In this document: piece after piece, positions 15,777-24,784 of the stretch
Position numbering within the stretch: position 1 is the stretch's first letter
Layout of the letters: each line of letters opens with the position of its first letter
Source of the DNA: Paenibacillus radicis (ex Xue et al. 2023)
Lineage (GTDB): Bacteria; Bacillota; Bacilli; Paenibacillales; NBRC-103111
Direction of reading: 5' to 3'
NCBI RefSeq assembly: GCF_024722015.1
Contig: NZ_JANQBD010000017.1
Location: 143,307-207,306, forward strand
Length of the DNA stretch: 64,000 bases
Program-made: the position numbers and the translations under genes
The notes under the pieces: model-generated
Seen by the model: the letters and a program-made list of their open reading frames with translations, nothing else
What the model was told of the DNA's origin: nothing
Databases searched by the model: none

Positions 15777-17525
15777 TTATGCGCCTTCTAACGTTGCTTC
15801 TGCCTGCTGCCGCTCCCACTGTTCCCGGTACCAACCGCCTTGAGCCAGCAATTCCTCATGGAATCCTTCCTCAACGATACGCCCTTCATCCATCACGACA
15901 ATATGCTCAGCATGCCGTACTGCCGACAAACGATGTGAGACGATCAACGTTGTTTTACCAGCACGGGACCGCCGAATATTCGAGATGATTTCTGCTTCAG
16001 TCTTGGCATCCACTGCTGATAAAGCATCGTCAAGGATCAAGATTTGTGGATTGCCCAACAGCGCGCGGGCAATGGATACCCTCTGCTTCTGGCCGCCTGA
16101 GAGGGCAACTCCCTTCTCGCCTACAAGCGTTTCCAAGCCCTGCGGCAAAAACTCAAGATCTTTACGGAATGCAGAGCATTCAATAGCATCCTCCAATTGA
16201 TCCTGGTCTCCGTCAGCTTTGGAAAATAATATATTTTCCCGAACGGTACGGGAGAACAGGAACGGATTTTGAGGCACATAGCCGATCCAGCCTTTCAAAT
16301 CATCAAACGCAATATCCTGAAGCGGCTGTTCTGAGACGGATAACTGCCCTTCTCCTTTCGGATACTCGCGAAGCAGCTGCCTAATAAGCGTCGTTTTTCC
16401 ACTGCCCGTTCGTCCAACAATGCCCAAAGTCTGACCTCGAAGCAAGTTAATCTTCAAATCACTTAAATTTTTAACTTCCGACGATGGATACTGGAAGGTA
16501 ACTTGATTGAATTCAATCGAACCGGGTTCTGCCATCCGAATGGGATCAACCGACTCTTCCACATCTGCTTTATAAGATAGAGTTTCGTTTACCCTATCGA
16601 GCGACGCATTACCTCGCTGCATAATGTTAATGAGCTCACCAATCGCGAACATCGGCCAAATCAGCATCCCGAGATAAACGTTAAAAGTAACGAGCCCTCC
16701 AACCGTCAACTCATTGTGGAACACCAGATAGGCACCGTATACTAAACCCATAAGATAGCTTAAGCCGACAATAATCTTGACCGTAGGATCAAAGAGCGCA
16801 TCAATTCTCGCTATTGCAATGTTCTTTCCTAATACATCAGAAGTCACATCTCCAAAATTACGTTCTGCTTCACGCTCTTGCACGAATGCACGAATAACAC
16901 GGGTTCCGGATATCGTCTCAAGCACTCCGTCATTCATGACGCCAAAAGCGTCTTGAGCGGCTTTAAACCGCTTATGAATCCACCCTCCGTATATCTGCAT
17001 CGTTATAGCCAGAATGGGCAATGGCAGTACTGCCGCCAATGTCAGCTTCCAGGATATGAGAAATCCCATAACACCTATTAAGGTCATGATCCATACTGTA
17101 GAGTCAACAAGAGTTAATATACCGAATCCGGCCGTCAACGAGACATCCTTTAAATCGTTAGTGGCACGCGCCATCAAGTCGCCTGTTCGGTTCTTTTCAT
17201 AGAACGTTGGAGTCATTCGGAGAAGATGCCGCATCAACCGCGATCTTAACAGCCGCTCCACTACGAATGCACCGCCAAACAGACGATACATCCAAATATA
17301 AGTGATAAAATAAATGATTACAGCAAGCCCAGCTAATAGAAGAAGCGTGTTCGTAACCAGCCCCCAATCAAGTGCGCCTTGCTGAATGTAGTCGATCATG
17401 TCCCCAACGATCTTCGGCGGTATAACCTCTATCAACCCCGCAATAACGAGCAACGGGATCGCAATAGCATACCTTTTCCATTCTAATTTGAAAAACCAAC
17501 CTAACTTCCCAAGCACTGAAAGCAT
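15777..17525 (-). CDS. bmrC: ABC exporter half-transporter, BmrC-like
   Basis: The 582-residue protein is an exporter half with Walker A GRTGSGKTT and a canonical signature LSGGQKQRVS. Its Walker B reads ILILDDALS, with Asp replacing the catalytic Glu. Such a degenerate site is the mark of one partner in heterodimeric exporters and matches Bacillus BmrC/YheI in length and position upstream of bmrD. Substrates are likely drugs or ribosome-targeting antibiotics. I start at ATG 17525 after GGAGAGAAAAGG; the in-frame extension to 17651 runs through an attenuator-like hairpin. A separate leader ORF lies upstream (17688-17789). Confidence 0.85.
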   Translation of the reverse strand: MLSVLGKLGWFFKLEWKRYAIAIPLLVIAGLIEVIPPKIVGDMIDYIQQGALDWGLVTNTLLLLAGLAVIIYFITYIWMYRLFGGAFVVERLLRSRLMRHLLRMTPTFYEKNRTGDLMARATNDLKDVSLTAGFGILTLVDSTVWIMTLIGVMGFLISWKLTLAAVLPLPILAITMQIYGGWIHKRFKAAQDAFGVMNDGVLETISGTRVIRAFVQEREAERNFGDVTSDVLGKNIAIARIDALFDPTVKIIVGLSYLMGLVYGAYLVFHNELTVGGLVTFNVYLGMLIWPMFAIGELINIMQRGNASLDRVNETLSYKADVEESVDPIRMAEPGSIEFNQVTFQYPSSEVKNLSDLKINLLRGQTLGIVGRTGSGKTTLIRQLLREYPKGEGQLSVSEQPLQDIAFDDLKGWIGYVPQNPFLFSRTVRENILFSKADGDQDQLEDAIECSAFRKDLEFLPQGLETLVGEKGVALSGGQKQRVSIARALLGNPQILILDDALSAVDAKTEAEIISNIRRSRAGKTTLIVSHRLSAVRHAEHIVVMDEGRIVEEGFHEELLAQGGWYREQWERQQAEATLEGA

Positions 17526-17553
17526 AATCCTTTTCTCTCCTCTCTCTATGAAC

Positions 17554-17588
17554 AAAAAAACACACGGCGCTACAGCTGTGTGCTTTTT
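17554..17588 (-). terminator. Attenuator-like terminator upstream of bmrC
   Basis: On the minus strand AAAGCACAC pairs with GTGTGTTTT (one G-U) around a 12-base loop, followed by a run of seven T. It lies about 30 bases before the bmrC start and after the leader ORF. Premature termination here, relieved by ribosome stalling, would resemble the known BmrB system. The internal GCGCT at the end of a preceding segment can pair with AGCGC in the loop, a possible antiterminator. Confidence 0.65.
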
Positions 17589-17687
17589 CCTGTTACGGAA
17601 CGTATAAAGCGCACGCCACGAATGAATCATGACCTGCGCTGTGGTTTCCATCTATGTAAGGCTGACGCTTTCCTCAATTAAGAAACG

Positions 17688-17789
17688 TCAACACATCCAA
17701 TTACGGAAGCGGGAGGTCACATTATAGTTATGTTTGCTGAACAGACTAAAATTAGAGCTACGATGATCCATTCTTATTAGTGCTAACAT
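17688..17789 (-). CDS. Putative 33-residue leader peptide of bmrCD
   Basis: An ATG at 17789 follows GGAAGGAGGG with an eight-base spacer, one of the best ribosome sites in the window. It opens a 33-codon frame (MLALIRMDHRSSNF..., ending NWMC and TGA). A hairpin TGACGTTTC / GAAAGCGTCA begins at the stop codon, and the terminator at 17554-17588 follows. In B. subtilis bmrCD is preceded by a translated leader (BmrB) that couples antibiotic-slowed translation to readthrough. Position and layout match, but I cannot show sequence homology. Confidence 0.6.
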   Translation of the reverse strand: MLALIRMDHRSSNFSLFSKHNYNVTSRFRNWMC

Positions 17790-17907
17790 AACGTAATCCC
17801 TCCTTCCAAATTCAAACCTTGATCTCAACACTAACAGAACTTTTCAATAAGGGGAATGGAAACTTTGAATATATATGATTATTCCCTCTTGATTAGACTA
17901 CTTCGTC
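17790..17907 (-). promoter_or_regulatory. Upstream region of the bmrCD leader
   Basis: The bmrCD promoter should lie here, between the leader ORF and the stop codon of the next gene. Candidate -35 sequences are poor and no sharp -10 is seen. A TATAAT on the minus strand at 17721-17726 is inside the leader ORF and is an unlikely primary promoter. Confidence 0.35.
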
Positions 17908-18540
17908 TTACTTCTTAATTTCAATAGTCGATGTACTCATTAATTCATCTGGAGTGATAACGCCCGATTTCAAATGGATCATTAGTTTAACTTGAACTTT
18001 GTAGGTTCCAGGTGGAACCTGACTTCCACGATTATCCAGCAGGTTCCATTCTTCGTTAAATGCAAGCTGCTCATCTATTTTCAAACCTCTTACTATGAGC
18101 GCCTCGGTAAATGCTTTATTATTCGACCACCTGTAAACCTCTGCATTATGCTCATCGTAAACAAAAATGTCATATTGTTGCCCGGAGCTGTGCGAAATCT
18201 CCAAGTCCTTCCCTGATACGTTTTGAATGGAGAAATCAAGTTTTACTTTTCCATTTTCTTCGAATGACTCCAATGATGTTTTGAAAAGCCCCGCTATCGG
18301 TGTTGATAGTTCAGCTTTCTTATTCATGATATCTTTTTCGATTATTGGATCGAGGCTCACTCCTTTTTCTACTTTTATTGGATGCAGCTGTTTGTTTTCA
18401 TCAGGTTGCTTTTCTACTATCTTCAATTCTAATTTCGACTTCTCTATCGGGGGTTTGCCCGTATTAGGGTGCTGTACATCAGAAAAACCAAATAGTGGCA
18501 TACATAAAAAAATTACCCCTAACAACAGCTCGTTCACCAA
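17908..18540 (-). CDS. Secreted protein with BsuPI-like domain
   Basis: The 210-residue protein has a signal peptide (NELLLGVIFLCMPLFGFS) and a Lys/Glu-rich linker of about 50 residues. Its C-terminal domain (about residues 95-210) resembles the BsuPI intracellular proteinase-inhibitor fold: LDFSIQNVSG, SSGQQYDIFVYDE, VYRWSNNKAFTEAL and VPPGTYKVQV. The start is a TTG or the adjacent GTG, both well spaced after GAGGTGAT; there is no in-frame ATG. The domain is common in secreted Paenibacillus proteins and may inhibit proteases or act as a binding module. It stands alone between two transcription units. Confidence 0.7.
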   Translation of the reverse strand: MVNELLLGVIFLCMPLFGFSDVQHPNTGKPPIEKSKLELKIVEKQPDENKQLHPIKVEKGVSLDPIIEKDIMNKKAELSTPIAGLFKTSLESFEENGKVKLDFSIQNVSGKDLEISHSSGQQYDIFVYDEHNAEVYRWSNNKAFTEALIVRGLKIDEQLAFNEEWNLLDNRGSQVPPGTYKVQVKLMIHLKSGVITPDELMSTSTIEIKK

Positions 18541-18648
18541 AATGCATCACCTCATAAGTTAGAACGAATTGAATATGAAAATTGTTCCAGTTATAAACAT
18601 CCGCAGCAAAAAAAATAAATAAACTAAATAAGAATAGTAATATAAGTT

Positions 18649-19542
18649 TTAATTAACTGTAGTACTTGCACCGGAAATGGCATCTAATTTAGCATTGGGT
18701 AATGCTTCGATGAAAGCATTCAAAGCACTGCTGACAAATGAGTCCTTTCGAGTAATGAACTCCGTTTTTATGTGACTGATCGAATCGGGAATCGCATGCA
18801 TGCGGATAATGCCTTCCTCCTCATGTTTGCGAATGACAGACTTGGGAAGTAGAGAAATACCGAGTCCTGCTGCTATGCCTCCGATAATTGCTTCAAGTGT
18901 ACCGAACTCCATAATAAGCGGCTGTCTCAACCCGCTGAACTCCAGCCACCGCTCCAGAACATCCCGATAAGAACAGCCTGTGCTGAACACGAGGATCGGT
19001 CTAGTAAGAGCCACCTTCAGATCAACTACCGATGAGGCGGACGCTATTATAAGCTCTTCATCGAATACGGGAACGGACTGGAGCTCTGGGTGATCGCATT
19101 GGCATCCAATGAATGCCCCGTCCAGCTCGTAGTGGAGTACTTTCTCCATTAGAAATTGCGAATGCCCTGTCGTTAACGATAATTGTACATTCGGGTGCTG
19201 CTTGTAATACGAGGCAAGCAGCATAGGCAAGCGGACCGCTGCAGCTGTCTGCGTTGACCCGATCATGAGCGGACCGCTCGGATCGCTGCTTGAGGAAAGG
19301 GCTTGGGTCGCCTCGTCCAGCAAGCCGACTATTTTATCCGTGTATGCGAGCAGCATTTTGCCGCTAGATGATAATGTCATTCCCCTATTGTGGCGAAAAA
19401 AAAGCACGGAGCCCAGTTCCGATTCCAGCTGTTGAATCCTCGCAGTCACATTGGATTGGACATAGCCCAATCGTAAAGCAGCCTTTGTTATAGAGCCCTC
19501 GCGAGCAACCATTTGAAATACTCTCAGATCAGCGCTCTCCAT
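18649..19542 (-). CDS. LysR-family transcriptional regulator
   Basis: The 297-residue protein has a LysR winged helix (MESADLRVFQMVAREGSI, AALRLGYVQSNVTARIQQLE) and a substrate-binding domain. The ATG follows AAGGAGGG. It is divergent from an EamA-type exporter gene 158 bases away. A long inverted repeat in the gap is a good operator candidate, so it probably controls the transporter. Confidence 0.9.
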   Translation of the reverse strand: MESADLRVFQMVAREGSITKAALRLGYVQSNVTARIQQLESELGSVLFFRHNRGMTLSSSGKMLLAYTDKIVGLLDEATQALSSSSDPSGPLMIGSTQTAAAVRLPMLLASYYKQHPNVQLSLTTGHSQFLMEKVLHYELDGAFIGCQCDHPELQSVPVFDEELIIASASSVVDLKVALTRPILVFSTGCSYRDVLERWLEFSGLRQPLIMEFGTLEAIIGGIAAGLGISLLPKSVIRKHEEEGIIRMHAIPDSISHIKTEFITRKDSFVSSALNAFIEALPNAKLDAISGASTTVN

Positions 19543-19595
19543 AGTTATAGCCCTCCTTATTCTGTTCGCTCCATATATGAATTAATTCGGTAAAA

Positions 19596-19633
19596 GTTAG
19601 ATATCACAAATTATGATAATCAATATCTCTAAC
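19596..19633. promoter_or_regulatory. Inverted repeat, likely LysR operator
   Basis: The arms GTTAGATAT (19596-19604) and ATATCTCTAAC (19623-19633) are inverted with an AT-rich centre. The site lies midway between the LysR start and the EamA gene. The spacing suits a LysR tetramer. Confidence 0.5.
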
Positions 19634-19700
19634 AATCATTATACTTAATTCCAAACCTCCATTACAATCAAATCATCACGAATCAGCGGAGGTCTTCATC

Positions 19701-20585
19701 ATGAGTAAATTCAAATATATCAGTCTTATAATACTGACTACCTTTCTAATGGGCATTGCATTTCCAGTCGGAAAAATCGGTATGTCTTATGCTCCTCCTT
19801 TCTTTCTGATGGGTATTCGCTTCATACTTGCAGGCGGTTTGCTCGCGATCATAGTAGCCAAGAAACCCCACCCCCGCAGTTGGAAGCAAGGGCTGCAAGC
19901 TGCTGTAGTGGGCTTGCTTCAATCCGCCGGGGTGATGGGCTGCGCTTACTACAGCATGCGATGGATAACATCGGGCGAATCCTCCATTATCACCTGTACG
20001 AACCCGTTGATTGTCATCGTGCTTGGAACACTGCTTACCGGTGCTGCTTACCGCAGACGCCAATGGCTCGGCGTGGCAGTAGGTTTTATCGGCGTTGTCT
20101 TCACCTTCGGCCTTCATATGAACATCCAGCCGGGCACGTTCATAAGCTTCGCAGGCGCCGTCTGCTTCGCTTCGGCCACTTTGCTTATTAAGCGATGGGG
20201 ACCTGCATTTGATTTATCCGTGCTTGCTTCATATCAGATGTTTGTTGGGGGAGTCGCCTTGCTCATCATAAGTGCCTTTACAGAGCATCCATACTTTATC
20301 TTCACCGGCACTTCGGTAACCGTATTATTATTGCTTGTAATTATGTGTTCAATTGTTCAATTCACGGTCTGGTTCAACTTGCTGCGCAGTGGAGATCCCG
20401 CGAAAACGAGTGCCTTTCTGTTTTTGGTACCGCTGTTCGGTGTCTTTACAAGCTGGCTACTGCTAGGTGAGACGGTGGAATGGTATGTTGGAGTAGGCGG
20501 AGCATTCATATGCGCCGGTATTTTTCTAGTCAATTGGGAGGGTAAGGGAACCAAGGCGGAGAATATGAAAAATCAATTGGCCTAA
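19701..20585 (+). CDS. EamA-family (DMT) transporter
   Basis: The 294-residue protein has ten predicted membrane helices in two EamA repeats; typical motifs are MGIRFILAGGLLA and a second-half FLFLVPLFGVFTSWLLLGE. Members of this drug/metabolite superfamily export amino acids, nucleobases or other metabolites. The ATG at 19701 follows CGGAGG. It is monocistronic, ends at a terminator, and is probably controlled by the divergent LysR protein. Confidence 0.88.
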   Translation: MSKFKYISLIILTTFLMGIAFPVGKIGMSYAPPFFLMGIRFILAGGLLAIIVAKKPHPRSWKQGLQAAVVGLLQSAGVMGCAYYSMRWITSGESSIITCTNPLIVIVLGTLLTGAAYRRRQWLGVAVGFIGVVFTFGLHMNIQPGTFISFAGAVCFASATLLIKRWGPAFDLSVLASYQMFVGGVALLIISAFTEHPYFIFTGTSVTVLLLLVIMCSIVQFTVWFNLLRSGDPAKTSAFLFLVPLFGVFTSWLLLGETVEWYVGVGGAFICAGIFLVNWEGKGTKAENMKNQLA

Positions 20586-20634
20586 AGGGGTAAGCCACAG
20601 GAGGTTGGTTGTATCTCAGTTTTTAGTGCTAACC

Positions 20635-20665
20635 AAAAAATCCGCTTCTCACAAGCGGATTTTTC
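20635..20665. terminator. Bidirectional terminator
   Basis: The stem AAAAAATCCGCTT / AAGCGGATTTTT lies between the convergent EamA and rhaR genes. Confidence 0.9.
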
Positions 20666-20697
20666 CGATCATATTCCCTCTACTTTATGAAAACCAT

Positions 20698-21465
20698 TTA
20701 TCCAACTTCTATCTGATGCACTATAACTGACTGCTCCTTAAGCTGGGCCACAATGTCCGGATCGGTTTTCTCATCCGTAATAAGATGCCGTATTTCATCC
20801 CATGAAGCGACATGCGCCAAAGATTGCTGCCCGAATTTACTGTAATCAGCCAGTATATAGACTTCATCAGCGATACTGATCATTTTCTGTTTGACTAATG
20901 CTTGCAGCTCGTTGAACTCACTTAAGCCGCGCTGCACATGCAGTCCTTTGCAGGATAGAAACGCTTTATCGACATGATAGGTGCTAAGCGAACGTTCAGC
21001 TAACGGTCCCACATAAGAAAGCGAACGGGAAGACAACAGCCCGCCGGTGGAAATGACCTTAATCTTCTCTTTCCCGCTTAACTCCATAGCGACTTTGATC
21101 GAATTGGTCAGAACGGTTAGCGGCATATCCGGAAGCAACTGCGCCATGTACCAAGCCGAAGAACTGGCATCCAGAATAATGCGGTCATTCTCGTAAACTT
21201 GCATGACCGCTTCTTGGGCAATACGCCGCTTCTCATCCGCATTCGTTGTTTCCCGTTCCATGTAAGGTGTTTCCGCCTGAGCCGATTTCATGCTGATGGC
21301 TCCGCCATGGCTTCGCAGCAGCTTGCCTTCGCTTTCCAGCTTATCCAAATCACGCCGGATCGTTTCCTCCGTCACTTCGCATATAACGCTTAGCTCAGTT
21401 ACCCGGATGCTGCCCCGTTCGTTAACAAGCTGTATGATTTTTTGCCATCTTTGCGCTACCAGCAT
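20698..21465 (-). CDS. rhaR: DeoR-family regulator of the rhamnose operon
   Basis: The 255-residue protein has an N-terminal DeoR helix-turn-helix (RVTELSVICEVTEETIRRDLDKLE) and the sugar-phosphate-sensing domain of the family (ILDASSSAWYMAQ, VISTGGLLSS, DKAFLSCKG). It is the last gene of the minus-strand rhamnose operon, 50 bases after rhaB. In Bacillus a DeoR-type RhaR controls rhamnose genes and probably senses rhamnulose-1-phosphate. It would autoregulate the operon through the promoter upstream of rhaEW. The name is assigned from context. Confidence 0.8.
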   Translation of the reverse strand: MLVAQRWQKIIQLVNERGSIRVTELSVICEVTEETIRRDLDKLESEGKLLRSHGGAISMKSAQAETPYMERETTNADEKRRIAQEAVMQVYENDRIILDASSSAWYMAQLLPDMPLTVLTNSIKVAMELSGKEKIKVISTGGLLSSRSLSYVGPLAERSLSTYHVDKAFLSCKGLHVQRGLSEFNELQALVKQKMISIADEVYILADYSKFGQQSLAHVASWDEIRHLITDEKTDPDIVAQLKEQSVIVHQIEVG

Positions 21466-21515
21466 TACAATCCCTCATTTGTATCAAATTACAGACTTAT
21501 TCCTGAGCAACCGCT

Positions 21516-23048
21516 TCAAGAACCAATGACCTTTTGGAAGGTAAGGAAAGCTTGCTCCCAATCCTCATTTTGCTCCGGTTGGTACGTATCTACAGGAAAT
21601 GAATGACGAATAATGTCCCTTGCTTCCTGAATACCGGAAATATGTCCTAGTGCCATATATTGTACAACAAGATTGCCTATTGCACTACCTTCGACTGGCC
21701 CCGCCCAAACCGGACGCCCAATTGCATTTGCTGTAAATTGGCATAAAAGTCGGTTATTAATTCCTCCGCCCACCATATGCAGCCCATTAAAGCGCTCCTT
21801 GCCTACCAAGCTCTCCGTGCGCTCCAGCACAACGCGATATTGCAGAGATAAGCTTTCCAGCACTATACGGATAATCTCTCCTGGTGTTTGTGGCACATAT
21901 TGACCTGTACGGCTGCAATAGGCTTGGATCTGTTCTGGCATATGCACCGGGTTCAGAAATGCTGCATCGTCAGGATCTATGAACGCTGCGAAAGGTTTGG
22001 CCTGGTCTGCCAGCTCAACAAGCTGAGGAAAGGTTAATCCGAGACCTGCCTTATCCCAAGCTCGCTTACATTCCTGAACCAGCCACAGCCCCATAATATT
22101 ACGAAGCAAGCGGAACGTACCGTTAACTCCGCCTTCATTGGTGAAATTCCAATCCAATGCCTGCTTCGTCAACACAGGCTCCTTCACCTCGGTACCGAGC
22201 AGCGACCAGGTGCCGCAGCTCAGATAGGCAAAATGCTCCTCGGACGCAGGAACAGCCGCGACAGCTGACGCCGTGTCATGCTCGCCCACGGCGATTACCG
22301 GTATTGCCGGTACGCCCAGCTCAGCGCATACCTCAGCGGATAGCGAGCCTGCGCTGGTGCCAGCCGCAACCGGAGGCAGCAGAATCGATGCCGGCAGCCT
22401 TAGCTGCTCCAGCAGCAAGGAGTCCCACTTGCCCGTACGAGCATTCAACAGCTGCGTCGTGGAGGCATTCGTGCCTTCGCTCAGCATGATGCCGGTCAAA
22501 AAGTACCGCAGCAGATCAGGAATCATCAGCAGCTTATCGGCTTGCTGAAGCTGCAGTGATTCATTCTTCTTTAAGGCATACAGCTGATAAATAGTATTGA
22601 ACGGCAGAAACTGGATGCCTGTCGAGTCAAATAGTTCCTCACGGCTGATCAGCGTTTCGACCTCTTCCATCATGCCTTCGGTATGATGATCGCGGTAATG
22701 ATACGGATTGCCGAGCAGTTGGCCCGAGGCATCGAGCAAGCCGAAATCGACCGCCCACGAGTCGATTGCCAAGCTTTCTACGGCATGATGCCCCGCATGC
22801 CCGGCCTTCACAATACCCTGCTTAATTTCGTGAAGCAGGCGCAAAATATCCCAGTGCAGGTGCTTGCCCACCTGCACCGGATCGTTCGGGAAGCGATGGA
22901 TCTCCTCAACGGTAAGACGGCGGGGGGCACCCGCGCGGTCTTCACCGTCTCTCAGAGGCTCCAGCTTCCCAATAACTGCACGCCCGCTGCTCGCGCCCAG
23001 ATCGAACGCGAGCACTGTCGCCGCATCGTTGCTGCTGCGGCTTACCAA
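21516..23048 (-). CDS. rhaB: Rhamnulokinase
   Basis: The 510-residue FGGY-family kinase phosphorylates L-rhamnulose at C1. The N-terminal phosphate loop reads AFDLGASSGRAVIG. RFPNDPVQVGKHLHWD is typical of RhaB, SCGTWSLLGTE follows, and the adenosine motif is MVGGGINNRLLCQ. The start is a TTG whose codon overlaps the end of rhaI by seven bases, with GGCGGAG as ribosome site inside rhaI. The two genes are probably translationally coupled. Confidence 0.95.
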   Translation of the reverse strand: MVSRSSNDAATVLAFDLGASSGRAVIGKLEPLRDGEDRAGAPRRLTVEEIHRFPNDPVQVGKHLHWDILRLLHEIKQGIVKAGHAGHHAVESLAIDSWAVDFGLLDASGQLLGNPYHYRDHHTEGMMEEVETLISREELFDSTGIQFLPFNTIYQLYALKKNESLQLQQADKLLMIPDLLRYFLTGIMLSEGTNASTTQLLNARTGKWDSLLLEQLRLPASILLPPVAAGTSAGSLSAEVCAELGVPAIPVIAVGEHDTASAVAAVPASEEHFAYLSCGTWSLLGTEVKEPVLTKQALDWNFTNEGGVNGTFRLLRNIMGLWLVQECKRAWDKAGLGLTFPQLVELADQAKPFAAFIDPDDAAFLNPVHMPEQIQAYCSRTGQYVPQTPGEIIRIVLESLSLQYRVVLERTESLVGKERFNGLHMVGGGINNRLLCQFTANAIGRPVWAGPVEGSAIGNLVVQYMALGHISGIQEARDIIRHSFPVDTYQPEQNEDWEQAFLTFQKVIGS

Positions 23049-24268
23049 CTGGCTCCGCCTTTGCCGCGAGCCAGGATGCTTTCTCCATATCCGCTTTGCA
23101 GATATGCCTTCATCGGATCAGCAGGCACTCCTTGCTCTTCACGCAACGATACCAATAGTGGAGTCACGTCAATTTCATAAGCGGAACGAACTGCATTCTC
23201 AGCAGCCAGAACATCCTGACGTTCCTGTGCTTCGCGTACTTCTTCCAAATTCACTAGCAGCGCTTTCGCGTATTGAGTTTGAACATTTAACACTGAACGA
23301 AGCATAGCTGGAATTTTGGGCTCAATAGCGTGGCTTTGGTCGATCATATAAGCAATTTGTTCAGCTGTATGACGAATTCCCGCGTTCGGATCTGCCGCAG
23401 CTTCAAGAATTTGATAGAAAATAAGGAATAATTCATAAGGGTTAACTGAACCAACAATCAGATCATCATCGGCATATTTACGACTGTTAAAGTGGAAGCC
23501 GCCCAGCTTCTGTTCATCCAGCAAGTACGCTACAATATGCTCAACATTGGTACCTTGGGCATGGTGACCCGTATCGACCAATACTTGAGCTTGAGGCCCA
23601 AGCTTGTTAGCCATGTTGAAAGCCATTCCCCAATCAGCAAGATCGGTATGATAGAACGCAGGCTCGAAAAATTTGTATTCAATCAGCATCCGCATATTCG
23701 GATTCATGGCTTGATACATTTCTGACAGTGCTTCATGCATCCATGCTTTGCGTTTACGAATATCGGCTTGACCCGGATAGTTTGTACCATCTGCAAACCA
23801 TAAGCTAAACGCATCTGAGCCAACAGTTTTGCCGATCTGTACGCATTCGAGCAGGTGATCCGTTGCTTTACGGCGGATAGCTGCATTAGAGTTAGTGACG
23901 CTGCCGAAAATATATTCATCCTCTTGGAACAAGTTCGGGTTAACGGCTCCAATTCTCACGCCAAGCGAATCCGCATGTTTCTTTAATTTGTCGTAATCAT
24001 CAACCTTATCCCATGGAATATGAATAGCTACAGAAGGACAAATTCCTGTGTATTTATGAACCTGTGCCGCGTCTTCGAACTTTTCGAACGGATCACGGGG
24101 TACTCCAACCGCTTTGAATACTTTAAAACGAGTTCCTGAATCACCGTATCCCCAAGAAGGCGTTTCCACTTCAATGGTTTTCAGCTTCTTTTTCACTTGC
24201 TCAAGGTCGATCCCTCTATTTTTTTGCTGCTCTTCAAAAATCGCATAAGCGCGGTCCTGTAATGTCAT
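23042..24268 (-). CDS. rhaI: L-rhamnose isomerase (Gram-positive RhaI type)
   Basis: The 408-residue TIM-barrel enzyme converts L-rhamnose to L-rhamnulose. Metal- and substrate-binding regions seen include EYKFFEPAFYHTDLADWG, VLVDTGHHAQGTNVEHIVA and GFHFNSRKYADDDL. It is of the RhaI type (Pseudomonas stutzeri / Bacillus) rather than the E. coli RhaA type. It lies third in the operon, after the ASRT-like gene, and overlaps rhaB. Confidence 0.95.
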   Translation of the reverse strand: MTLQDRAYAIFEEQQKNRGIDLEQVKKKLKTIEVETPSWGYGDSGTRFKVFKAVGVPRDPFEKFEDAAQVHKYTGICPSVAIHIPWDKVDDYDKLKKHADSLGVRIGAVNPNLFQEDEYIFGSVTNSNAAIRRKATDHLLECVQIGKTVGSDAFSLWFADGTNYPGQADIRKRKAWMHEALSEMYQAMNPNMRMLIEYKFFEPAFYHTDLADWGMAFNMANKLGPQAQVLVDTGHHAQGTNVEHIVAYLLDEQKLGGFHFNSRKYADDDLIVGSVNPYELFLIFYQILEAAADPNAGIRHTAEQIAYMIDQSHAIEPKIPAMLRSVLNVQTQYAKALLVNLEEVREAQERQDVLAAENAVRSAYEIDVTPLLVSLREEQGVPADPMKAYLQSGYGESILARGKGGASW

Positions 24269-24359
24269 GGCTAAGCTCCTCCTAATGGTCTGTTCCTGTA
24301 TTCATCTTCCAAAAAAATGAAGTAAGTAAAGTATAAAAACATGTCCTAAGCGGATCCCA

Positions 24360-24740
24360 CTAACCGAAGTAGCCTATAGCCGTCATTAACGCATTTGCTG
24401 GTTGTGTCGCATCCAAGCGGCTGTATTGAACAATAATCGGAACAGAGCTTTCCAGGCTGATGGCATAAGGCACTCCAACTGGAATAGTTTCCCCATTTTT
24501 GGATAGCAAGCTTGTGCGGATATGCCGAGTTCGTCGTCCTGGAACAGTCGCCAAAATATCTTCAATAGGCTCTCTGTCTTCAAAATAAATCGTAACCCGA
24601 ATATCCGCATCCTCCGTTAAACAATTCAACACACAGATGGATTCATGGCTTTCCAACTCTCCACTGCTATGTGGAGGAATATAGGCGTCAGGAATGTACC
24701 AAGAAGTACGGCCTTTTGCATGAGAGCCTTCTACTGTCAT
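24360..24740 (-). CDS. ASRT-family (sensory rhodopsin transducer-like) small protein
   Basis: The 126-residue protein matches the fold family of the Anabaena sensory rhodopsin transducer. Visible features are an N-terminal Trp-x-x-Pro region (RTSWYIPDAYIPPHSSG), ESHESICVLNC, VTIYFEDREPIEDI, RRTRHIRTS and VPIIVQYSRLD. The family is a beta-sandwich proposed to bind small molecules, and relatives occur in sugar, especially rhamnose, gene clusters of bacteria without rhodopsins. Its place between rhaEW and rhaI suggests a role in rhamnose use, perhaps as a sugar-binding accessory or a mutarotase-like factor. No RhaM mutarotase is seen in the operon. The biochemical function is unknown. Confidence 0.8.
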   Translation of the reverse strand: MTVEGSHAKGRTSWYIPDAYIPPHSSGELESHESICVLNCLTEDADIRVTIYFEDREPIEDILATVPGRRTRHIRTSLLSKNGETIPVGVPYAISLESSVPIIVQYSRLDATQPANALMTAIGYFG

Positions 24741-24784
24741 TGTTCATTAGCCTCCTAATATATAGTTTCCTTATGCAAAAGATT

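Noticed and set aside
17721..17726. Minus-strand TATAAT as the bmrCD promoter
   Set aside because: It is inside the well-positioned leader ORF and has no good -35. It could be a secondary promoter but is not claimed.
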